Source of the DNA: Branchiostoma floridae
Lineage: Eukaryota; Chordata; Leptocardii; Amphioxiformes; Branchiostomatidae
Length of the DNA: 64,000 bases
Assembly (NCBI RefSeq): GCF_000003815.2
Contig: NC_049982.1
Span: 487,815-551,814, forward strand
Direction: 5' to 3'
Every line of letters begins with the position of its first letter. The stretch's first letter is position 1. The position numbers and the translations under genes are program-made. The notes beneath the pieces were generated by a model. The model was given only the letters and a program-made list of their open reading frames with translations, had not been told where the DNA came from and did no database searches. Of the stretch, positions 57,191 through 64,000 are shown in pieces.

Positions 57191-59312
57191 CCATCTTCTT
57201 GGGCAGATTTGACTATGTTTCAGAGTTCACACTCTAGTATAACTTACCTCGGCATTGGCCATGGAAATTGATTGATTGGTTGATCTTGGGCAGTTATGAC
57301 TGTATGTGTCAGAGTTCAGACTCTAGTCTAACTTACCTCAGAGTTAGCCTTGGAGTCCCAGTAGTGGTCCCGTGACCACCAGGCCTGCGCCGCAGTCGGC
57401 CACCCTTTGCACCGCACCGTGGGAATCATGTTATACACAATATCACACGCATCTCCCCCCTCCACGCAAATGGTAATGGCCGGCCCGTTCAGCTCCAATG
57501 TCATGGAGTGTCCCGGCATGGGCGTCGCCTCGTTCGCGACCGCGGAAACCGCCTTGAAGAACCAATCACAGACCTTCTCCGACGAGAGGTAAGTGTAAGT
57601 GTTCCCGCCACTCTCGTGCTCGACCTGGCAGTCCCGCCACTTGTACTGGTCCACGCCGTCCAGTAACCTGATCCCTCCGTGCATCGGCCGCCCGATCATG
57701 TAGTCGAACATGTCGAAGGAGTCCTCAGCGTTCAGTTCCATGATGGGGATGATGACGACGTACGCTGGCGTGGACTCCTTACCGTGGAGGTAGTGGGGCC
57801 GGAAGTGGGAAGGCTGCATGTCTAAGACCCCCTCGAAGGTGTTGTCTCGTAAAAACAGGAAATCCTTGGGGAGTGGGAACCTGCGGTCGTACTTGTGGAC
57901 AAGCCTGCAGGGGGATGAGAATAAAGACCAGAGTTAACTGTTGAAAAACCTGAGAAGTGGGGGCGGAAGTGTGACGGCTGCATGTCCAGGACTCCCTCGA
58001 AGGTGTTGTCTCGCAGGAATAGGAAATCCTTGGGGAGTGGAAACCTGCGGTCGTACTTGTGGACAAGCCTGCGGAGGGAATAAATTAGAGTCTTGGCATG
58101 ATCCTTGGAATTTATATCTCTTAGCATTTTAAGTGTGTGGTGTTAGATTTAAGTTAACCAAATGTGTTTGCTTTCTTAAATATTAATATTTAACATTACC
58201 TATTGTCAAAGTCACACTTCCGCCTTGGCCCAATAAGCCCTTTCACAGTCACAGAGATCAGAACAAATGTGCAGTGACAGGAACTCTAGATAATATGTTA
58301 AAGGGTAAAGGCCTCGAAATTGAAAACAAAACCTGTCTGGACATTGTTATGCAAATCGAAACAATGGTCCAGTCAAGGACTGTTATCAATTTCAGAGCCT
58401 TACTCTTTGTCTTTGACACATTACCTAGAATTCTGATCTCTGTGAGAGTTGCCCAGCTAAGTTCATATGTCAATGGCTCAATGCCCTTTAAGTTAATAAG
58501 ATTACACAATTTGTTTACTTCGAGATAAATATTTATGGTTCAACCTTGCTCTCTCCCCTCTCTCTCACCTGCAACAGGTGTGTTACACTACAGAGACCAC
58601 CTGTGAAGCAAACATAAGCTTAGACATAATGTACCAGAGTTCCCTTTATGATACTAAGCGTTCCACGAAGACTTCCTGCGATTTTCTGGGTACTTGTGAG
58701 GTTTGTTTACTTCTCAAATTGCAGGTAATTTCGCCGCCCCGGTGAGCAAAAAGATTACGGGACAGAATCTGTATATACTAGAGCCCCTGCGTCTTCTTAA
58801 AACATTTGAGAGTTAAAATCTAAGACGAAATCTAACGTTAAAACTCCGGTCGGTCTTTCTGCAAACCCAAGTCTACGTTTGGCAAGAATCCGGAACCGGA
58901 CCGACCGGATTTTTCAGACCAAAGACATTTTTCGACCGGTTCTCACGAAAACAGAACGTCGACAAACAACCGAACGTAACTTAGTGTGTGTGCAACATAA
59001 CGTTATATAGCACGTGGGCTAGTTTAGACACCTCTTTGCATCTTTACTTACAAAATCTGGCCACAAAAAGACGCCAAAACACAGCTGTAAGTCCCCAACC
59101 CGCCACAGACCACCCACAGCAAGCAAACAGTGCTCGGCTCACCTGAGGAGGTTCTCCATGAATTCCCTGGTCGCCTCCTCCCCGCCTTTGGTCCGGCAAA
59201 CCTTGGCCATGTGCTGCTGATACCGCTTGAAGTACGCCACTAAGTTCCTGATCTCTTCGTGCTCGATCCCCGACCGAAAGTCCAGCGGTTCCCATTCCTC
59301 TGACGCCGCCAT
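43459..59312 (-). CDS. MB21D2: MB21D2 orthologue (Mab-21 domain, cGAS-like nucleotidyltransferase fold)
   Basis: Six coding exons, 59312-59143, 57904-57337, 46274-46103, 45465-45267, 44511-44411 and 43691-43459, give 480 aa (human about 490). Matches to MB21D2 as I know it: N-terminal PLDFRSG, the VKCKGW-like core (here VRCKGWPTAAQAW), NPELEWRLSFCQAE, SPYQLKTIVLWACDRL, DDIMHCLINKSC.NYFLPQ.N, ARKLS.IR.DP, and the C-terminus GKSISVFIDPND...FRIDDKFY. The family shares the cGAS/OAS fold; the function of MB21D2 is poorly known. At the position of the first two catalytic acids (GS...DxD in active members) the sequence reads FLRDNTFEGVLD followed by TPAYVVIIP, so it is probably not catalytic. ATG 59312 is the only in-frame start placing DFRSG near the N-terminus. 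Several of its exon borders are tandemly duplicated. Intron 2 (46275-57336) is repeat-rich. Confidence 0.92.
44840..45300 (-). repeat. nine-copy donor-end repeat at MB21D2 exon 4
   Basis: Units of 50-57 bp hold, on the minus strand, CTTACCACAATATAACATGT, TC/TTACACTGCAG and GTAAGACTTTCACTAC. The real donor border is 45267; further borders lie at about 45215, 45165, 45113, 45062, 45012, 44955, 44901 and 44848. Most copies keep CAG|GTAAG intact, giving a run of near-identical donors inside the intron. Confidence 0.93.
45925..46175 (-). repeat. triplicated donor end of MB21D2 exon 3
   Basis: Donor borders at 46103 (real), 46017 and 45931, exactly 86 bp apart. Each unit encodes FIPPVFMHNFNVLHSVIRKE + LAG and the donor GTGTTTGTTTG. 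Units differ at only a few bases, so the array is young or homogenised. Confidence 0.93.
46240..46457 (-). repeat. duplicated acceptor start of MB21D2 exon 3
   Basis: Acceptor borders 46274 (real) and 46453, 179 bp apart. About 55 bp coding VENNGYHLLPMCCADGNPE (R for G in the copy) are duplicated with the CTTGCAG/GTGCAG acceptor. Confidence 0.88.
48170..48262. repeat. CAGGTCC-word palindrome
   Basis: A 90-bp inverted repeat, CAGAAAATTCAGGTACAGGT ... ACCTGAACCTGGACCTAATTTTCTG, filled with AGGTCC words. Similar words occur at about 8060-8105 and 35275-35330. Possibly another word-dense MITE relative. Confidence 0.5.
48465..48630 (+). repeat. short tandem repeat with TCCTAGGA palindromes
   Basis: The unit GAGTTTGGATCGGAGTTTCTCCTAGGAGA (split here as GAGTTTGGATCGGAG and TTTCTCCTAGGAGA) occurs twice, with a related TAGCGATTGTCCTAGGATAG unit between. 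Confidence 0.7.
50013..50395 (+). repeat. old dispersed repeat, uninterrupted copy 2
   Basis: Paralogue of the repeat around 28660/30536 lacking the Mutator-like insertion. It reads GACCCTAGTCTTTTTTTGGGG straight through the insertion point. Confidence 0.6.
51493..52152 (+). mobile_element. MITE family B copy 2, interrupted by family A
   Basis: The family B body runs from about 51827 to the 3' end GTATTTCAAGCCCTG at 52152. Its 5' terminus lies on the far side of the nested family A insertion. Subterminal ACCTGCAC words are retained. Confidence 0.8.
51529..51821 (-). mobile_element. MITE family A copy 4, nested in a family B element
   Basis: Family A in reverse orientation, with target duplication ACTTT at 51524-51528 and 51822-51826. 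The sequence on both sides belongs to a family B element (TIR CAGGGCTCGAAATACTTT before, TTTTCTGCATACCTGCG after). The B 5' terminus is itself present twice (51493 and 51511). Confidence 0.85.
52948..53143 (-). mobile_element. TTCGCGG-word MITE, copy 4
   Basis: Same family in the opposite sense, TACTGTAAATGCAGAAACGTTCGCGG at the left end; in MB21D2 intron 2. Confidence 0.88.
53700..53896 (+). mobile_element. LINE 3' end (CR1/L2-like)
   Basis: A stem-loop (GGTATGGCAGCCTTGAAAAG, GTGTCTCCTAACAAGAAACACCTG..., GCCATACC) is followed by a GATAACGATAAATAGATAAATA-type tail. That arrangement is usual for 3' ends of CR1/L2-type LINEs. No coding part is left. Confidence 0.5.
55056..55424 (+). mobile_element. 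second PIF/Harbinger-like MITE
   Basis: Imperfect TIRs of about 35 bp (GGCACGATCTAGACAC and, reversed, GGCCCAATCTATACAC) with TTA duplications at 55053-55055 and 55425-55427. The interior is GC-richer, with CGATATCGGC words. Confidence 0.7.
55975..56095 (+). repeat. 28-bp minisatellite
   Basis: Three to four units of TAGCCTGTTACTCACTGCGT + GGCACATCTC between the two tRNA-SINE-like copies. Confidence 0.85.
56095..56275 (-). mobile_element. tRNA-derived SINE-like repeat
   Basis: The minus strand has an A-box-like TGGTCGAACGG and a perfect B box GGTTCGATCCC with a CCCGGG T-arm. The anticodon arm (GATTTCTAATC) pairs poorly, so it is not a good tRNA gene. A sister copy at about 55760-55900 shares both flanks but lacks the B-box part. 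Confidence 0.55.
56328..56418 (-). mobile_element. MITE family A fragment
   Basis: Reverse-oriented terminal fragment with two GGTGCACCCA words and the end TTTTGAGCCCTG; the other half is missing. Confidence 0.75.
57205..57345 (-). repeat. duplicated donor end of MB21D2 exon 2
   Basis: Donors at 57337 (real) and 57248. Both are followed on the minus strand by GTAAGTTA-ACTAGAGT-TGAACTCTG and then intron. The coding bases of the copy are degraded (GCCAATGCCGAG against GCTAACTCTGAG). A TTGA/GATT tetranucleotide run (about 57127-57190) adjoins. Confidence 0.8.
57780..58075 (-). repeat. duplicated acceptor start of MB21D2 exon 2
   Basis: Acceptor borders are 57904 (exon that reads through) and 58068, 164 bp apart. 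About 115 bp of coding start (LVHKYDRRFPLPKDFLFLRD, NTFEGVLDMQPSHFRPH) are present in both in the same frame. The upstream copy then runs into intron-like sequence without a good donor. Confidence 0.9.
58076..59142 (-). other. MB21D2 intron 1
   Basis: No gene recognised. The part next to exon 1 (58780-59142) is richer in CG dinucleotides, as expected near a promoter. Confidence 0.5.
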
Positions 59313-59537
59313 GCCGTCCTGTTTCCGGAGAGAACAACTCTAGATCTCTCTCTCGCTCTGCCGTCTCCTCCCGTACACAACAATATGGAGGCTGTTTCCG
59401 TGCGGATTTGCATGACAAAAGGCGTGACCTCTCCTCAGCCACCTGCCGAAACCACGGCACCACCGCTGAACAGCGCCACCTGGCGAAGTTTATGCGAAAC
59501 GTTCTAAAACAGCGTAAGGTGTTCTGTTCTTACAATT

Positions 59538-59633
59538 TAGTCTGGGATCCAGCCGTAATAACTGTTATACTAGTAGATACCGAGAGAGGAGAGAAGAGAC
59601 TCGGTAGCTATATTACGGCGGGATACCAGGCTA
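59538..59633. mobile_element. short TIR element upstream of MB21D2, copy 1
   Basis: Ends TAGTCTGGGATCCAGCCGTAATA and, inverted, TAGCCTGGTATCCCGCCGTAATA. Same family as 60233. Confidence 0.75.
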
Positions 59634-59654
59634 ACAATTTTAAGAACCATATAT

Positions 59655-59900
59655 CCGTACACAAAATAAAGCACTTACCAACAAGCTTTCGAGCAGTCCT
59701 TTGATCTTTATGAAGTTGAAATGACTCAAAGCTAGTTTAGTTTATTTAAAGCCTAAGTCTAGTTTAGTTTATTTAAAGCCTAAGTCACACATCCAGACCG
59801 AAAGTGTGACGTCAGCAAAGGGTCAAAGGTGCTTGGCAGTCGGTATCGGCCCCCGTCTCGGTTGAGGAAAGGTTGGTGGGCACTGGTGTAAATGGCCTCT
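59655..59900 (+). mobile_element. second Penelope-like fragment near the MB21D2 promoter
   Basis: Same left flank (ACAAAATAAAGCACTTACCA) and coding remnant ([20 protein letters not shown]) as the copy at 8930, with a small tandem duplication of CTAGTTTAGTTTATTTAAAG. Confidence 0.72.
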
Positions 59901-60232
59901 TTTACCGTCACAGATGAACTTACTTTCAAGTATGATAACGTTAGGTGTTATAGATTTTCTTCTAAATGGGTTATATGATGTTCTCCTTGACTTGTGTTAA
60001 CATCAGCGATACAACATGTCCCTCCATTGAGAGCGCCTTTAAGCATAACACTAGGTTTTTCTCTAGCCGATAAGCAATAAAATAGCCAGAAAGACAACGA
60101 CGATTTTATTGCTTGTAAATATGTCTTTCCAAGGCTTGTCGCATCCGCTAGGTTTTCCTCCAGGCTCTCATCTTCATACTGTTCGAAATATTCAATCACG
60201 AGTCCCTAAGTCCTTCTACAGCGTGAAGGCTT

Positions 60233-60348
60233 TAACCTGATATATCCAGCTGTATCATAGCTCCCGAGTCTCTTCTGGCCTCTCTGCAAATACATTTTGA
60301 GAGGACAGAAGAGACTTGGGAGCTATAATACGGCTGGATACCAGGTTA
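60233..60348. mobile_element. short TIR element, copy 2
   Basis: A hairpin of about 40-bp arms, TAACCTGATATATCCAGCTG...ATAGCTCCCGAGTCTCTTCT, with the inverse at 60305-60348. Confidence 0.8.
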
Positions 60349-61524
60349 AGAAGGCTTTCCTCGGACTGACAAACTATGGAACTCTTTCGATGACAACTGT
60401 TTTCCTCCTGTGTGCAATCTTCAAGCCGTCAAAACCAAGGCTCATTGCTTTCGCCTAGCATAATGATTTTCACTATCCACCAACTTTATTATAGTTTTAT
60501 AAATGGTTGAACGAGCGTTGAAGTCGCAAGTCCAGGTGTGTATTTCGTCCATATCTATTCCAGGGTGAATACAATAATACAACACCAGACTTTTTATCGG
60601 TGGACACATGTCATGCAATTACATTGGTGCAAATGTGAAATCAAGATATATTCTTAAACATTGGGCATCACTGAAGTGCATTCACAACGTATCATTAAAA
60701 TGTATTCTTAACTTAATGTATCATTGAAATTGTTTTCTCGAGGTATCATTAAAATTTATTCGTAAACATACAATAACATATATCCTTGGTCATGACATGT
60801 CGACATATCGTCGATGATGCTTCATTGGTGTTTACAAAAATCATTTATTTTTCGGATTAATTCAAACTCAGAATTCTGAATTTTACTTTGGTCCCTTCAA
60901 TTGAAAACGTTGAAAATATGCTAAATACCAAGTATTAGATCTAGTGTACCTGTTATTTCTATGTTCGGCATATATATATATTTGCTAGTGTACCAAACGT
61001 AGGTACATTTTGGCTATTTTTTTTTTTTCAAAACAACTGCTCAGAAACTTTGACAGACTGATACCTGAGTTTGGATTTTTGATTGTCTAAACTAGATTGC
61101 TTCCACGTTGAGCGATCCTTTCGGCGCGGCATGTCTATTCAACAATCTACTATTAATATTGTCCAGTCACGACAGACAAATCTCGGCACTAGGCTACTAA
61201 AATGTTCACAGCAACTTGTCTCAACTCAAAGATTCGGGAAAAGTCAGCTAGTCCACGTAAATGTTCGGCACTTGTCGGCTCTACCATTGATCATATGAAC
61301 TGTATACGTTTAGCTTTTGTCAGCCCCCCCCCCCCCAAAAAAATTATGAAACGCTCGGATAATGTCAGCAAATGGACTGCTACTAGTATATGGCGACGGG
61401 CGTTTCAAAAGGCGACACTGTTGCAAAAAGCGACGGCCGCTTACGAGACCGAAAACTGCCTCGTCGCGAGGCCACTAAAATGTTAGGCAAATCCCAACAA
61501 TTTAAAGTTCGACAAACATCGGCT

Positions 61525-61640
61525 AGTCTACGTAAAGGTTCGGTACGTGTCGGCGCTAGTCGAACCATGTTCGGCGCTAGTCGGCCCAAGTTCGGCACGT
61601 GTCGGCGCTAGTCGACCCAAGTTCGGCACGTGTCGTCCAC
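61525..61640 (-). repeat. tandem repeat over the DPEP stop codon
   Basis: The minus-strand unit GACACGTGCCGAACTTGGG + (T/C)CGACTAG, which encodes DTCRTWVD-stop, occurs in the last exon and again just downstream, with a degenerate third copy. Looser GTTCGGCACTTGTCGG-type words extend back to about 61230. The gene's stop codon therefore belongs to a repeat unit. Confidence 0.8.
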
Positions 61641-64000
61641 CGTGTCTTCTGCGGGAATGAGCTCTTCTATCTCCGTCATCCCCTCGGCAGCCAGACGGTC
61701 CCGCACCTGTGTTTGGACCATACGAGATGTTAAGTTAAGGGTTCTAAAACGGTGCTCTAACATACATGTATCATCTGAAGGGAGTAACGCTAGTCCATCG
61801 ATATCTATCCGCAGAATAACCCATATCCGTTGTTATTAAAACAGAGTATTTAAGGATATGAAGTCGACGAAATGTGGTTTTTCAAACTGGTGTAGGGGAA
61901 TCTCCCGAACAGCTTTTATAACCCCAGGTTCTCCTGTTGGCTCAGTTAGTCCTCACTCTTACTGAGCAGTTGAGCTGGTCTCAATAATGATGTTTCTGAC
62001 TTGTGCAGAATACCCTGGGACCGGTCGCCAGAGAACAACGCTCGCGGCTACGATTCTTTCCCGAGCTTCGAGTCTTTCCCGAGTTGTACTCTGATATCCA
62101 GGATAGTGGAGAAGAGATGCTGTTTCAGTTACAATGTAACTTGGAGTGGCCTTCGGGTCACACTTTGAAGTGACCTTCGGGTGATCATTGATGCAAAAAA
62201 AAATGCAATTGCCACCGTCCATGGACCTGGTATCACCAAATGCCCTGCTTTTTTTCAAAACAACGTTATAGCTTACCCCGCGGATAAAGGTAAACTAGCG
62301 TTAGACTATTGTTTTTGGTTTGTCTGTCTTTGTGTGGTGTCCTAGCAGTCAAATGATAAATGAGATGAGATAAGATAAGATGAGAAGAAAAAACACAACA
62401 GCTTCGTACCGCCTCCACCCGTCTCCAGACAAGGATGAGATTAGACTAAGGGATAGATGTGATGAGGCGACGTGAGGTGACGTGAGGTGAGATGAGGTGA
62501 GGTGACGTGAGGTGAGATGAGATGATCATGAGATGAGAAGAAAAGGCCCAACAGCTGCGTACCGCCTCCACCCGTCTCCAGACCCTGATGAGGTTCTGCC
62601 CCGCGATCTTCCTCAGCTCGTCCTCCGTCCAGCCGCGCCGAAGCAGCTCCGCGAAAAGGTTAGGGTAGGTGGACGCGTCCTCCAGGCCTTCAGCAAACAG
62701 GTCTCTGCGGAAACAAAACAAAGGCAGATTCAGATAGTTAGACTACGCGATAGATGAGAAGAGAAGAGAAGAGAAGAGAAGGGAAGAGAAGAGAAGAGAA
62801 GAGAAGAGAAGAGAAGAGAAGAGAAGAGAAGAGAAGAGAAGAGAAGAGAAGAGAAGAGAAGAGAAGAGAAGAGAAGAAACAGCTCCGCGAACAGGTTAGG
62901 GTAGGTGTACGCGTCCTCCAAACCCACAGCAAACAGGTCTTTGCATAAACAACCACACAGCATGTTATCAAACAATCAAACTGTATTTCCCTAAATCAGC
63001 ACTTGCATTTGTTTCTTCCACTTCTTCCTTTCGGCCTTGCTTCTTGAAGAATAGCAATAATATACATGATTGGCATGGTACAGATAAGGCATTACGCGGA
63101 AAGAACATAAACATTTACTTTTGTGTGTACAGAGTGAATTGTGTTAGAAATTCATGTATTTTTGTATGTTTGCTTGTGCTTGTTTTTTAAACCCATCTTC
63201 TTTCATGAGTTCTTGATCTTTTTTTTTTATTATTATTATTTACAAATAACATTACAAAACAAAAACAAAAGGTGAACCATGAGTTCTTGATCTTTGTAGA
63301 TATCAATAAGGTCCCTGCCATGCTTCAATCGGACGTTTCTATGGCTACATCGTAGAGAAGTAGTTCTGTAGAACGTTGCTATAGTTACCTTGTGCAACAG
63401 TCGAACCCCGAGCCGATACCCAGGTAGTCCGCACCAATCAGGTTCCTGACGTAGTCAAAGTGATCTGTGGATGGAAGAGATAGATAAGACACACATTGGC
63501 ACTAAACTTTGAGGTTCATCAAATATTTCATTCATTCATTTATTCCCTAATTCATTCATCCATCTATTCATTCATTCAATCGATTGTAAACAAATGTACC
63601 TAAGTCACTAAGTCGAATACATTTGTATGAATTGGAGATCTGCAATACTAAGGTGAAGATGGATCACGTTTTGCACTATCTTAGCAGCTTCCGAAAACAT
63701 TATGTTTCATGTGAAGCATACTATTCTAACGAGTTTGCCCCGTACAAGGCCAATTGACCACTTCTGGGCACTGAAGTACGCTCACTGTAGCAGCATCTCT
63801 CCTCCCTAAGTCCCAGACATCGAGCTTTGGCAAGTTTGACTCAATAGGTGAGGCGGGGTTACGGAGGGTACTCGGGCTGCATTGCACTTCGAGCTTGATT
63901 GAAGAATATCCTATATTGAATATCCACCACTGACCTACCCATGGCCAACTATCATAATCATTACTTATAACGTATTACTAGCTTATCTGACCTGCGACCT
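61608..64000 (-). CDS. DPEP: membrane dipeptidase-like (DPEP, renal dipeptidase family M19), C-terminal part
   Basis: Zinc dipeptidases of this family cleave dipeptides and cystinyl-bis-glycine at the cell surface. Exons, minus strand: 64000-63992 (edge, encoding VA + D), 63464-63389, 62704-62563, 61706-61608. Phases agree at all three junctions. The peptide [20 protein letters not shown], then SGFD, then [20 protein letters not shown], then [14 protein letters not shown] and [10 protein letters not shown], follows the family's C-terminal third. The gene continues beyond the right edge, so the metal-binding histidines are not visible. The protein ends DTCRTWVD-stop with no hydrophobic GPI-attachment tail, unlike mammalian DPEP1. 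The stop codon lies inside a short tandem repeat, so the end may be altered or an alternative last exon may exist. Confidence 0.88.
62395..62945 (-). repeat. duplicated donor and acceptor ends of a DPEP exon
   Basis: The exon 62563-62704 has a copy of its donor end (plus-strand GTACCGCCTCCACCCGTCTC) with border at about 62410. A copy of its acceptor end (coding [20 protein letters not shown]) lies at 62880-62945. The acceptor copy has lost the clean CAG and differs at several codons. The two copies flank the exon on both sides. Confidence 0.82.
62755..62877 (+). repeat. (GAGAA)n microsatellite
   Basis: About 24 near-perfect AGAAG/GAGAA pentamers lie between the DPEP exon and its partial acceptor copy. 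The pentamer gives open frames on both strands that are not genes. Confidence 0.97.

Noticed and set aside
62730-62975. Ser-Leu-rich open frames over (GAGAA)n
   Set aside because: Pentamer repeat artefact joined to a duplicated DPEP exon fragment.

Overview
This is an animal nuclear genome window: long introns with GT-AG borders, a ribosomal-protein gene with a pyrimidine-tract start, an assembly gap of Ns, and many DNA-transposon relics. The gene set (one undivided TIF1/TRIM24-TRIM33 gene, an MB21D2 orthologue, a beta-microseminoprotein-like gene) and the many minisatellites sitting on exon-intron borders suggest an invertebrate deuterostome, most likely an amphioxus (Branchiostoma). This is an inference; no species marker is present.

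Layout. (1) 1346-35990, minus strand: a complete TIF1-type TRIM gene (RING, two B-boxes, coiled coil, Gln/Pro-rich linker, PHD, bromodomain). It has 18 common coding exons that join in frame, then two alternative homologous last exons (2882-3079 and 1346-1588). (2) 25913-27344, plus strand: a three-exon secreted beta-microseminoprotein-like gene nested inside TRIM intron 1. (3) 36364-39627, plus strand: RPL27A in five coding exons, head to head with the TRIM gene across about 370 bp. (4) 43459-59312, minus strand: an MB21D2 orthologue in six coding exons, 480 aa, convergent with RPL27A. (5) 61608-64000, minus strand: the 3' part of a membrane-dipeptidase (DPEP) gene running off the right edge. 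No canonical tRNA, rRNA or CRISPR locus is seen.

Two patterns stand out. First, in the TRIM, MB21D2 and DPEP genes about 17 exon borders are locally duplicated (2 to 9 copies). Each repeat unit contains the last or first tens of coding bases plus the splice donor, acceptor or stop codon and some adjacent intron. RPL27A and the microseminoprotein gene show none. Second, a set of MITE families shares the terminal repeat CAGGGCTCGAAAT and one architecture, but each family carries a different short word at the equivalent subterminal positions (GGTGCACC, ACCTGCAC or CTTGCCC/GGACAAG), as if the binding word had been exchanged in concert.

Other mobile DNA: a mariner MITE keeping the transposase N-terminus, two PIF/Harbinger-like MITEs (3-bp TWA duplications), an 8-bp-TSD hAT-like MITE, a Mutator-like 1.85 kb element with a 9-bp duplication and a paralogous empty site in the same window, a 1.8 kb foldback element, Penelope-like GIY-YIG fragments, a 5S-rRNA-derived SINE inside RPL27A, and a TTCGCGG-rich MITE family.
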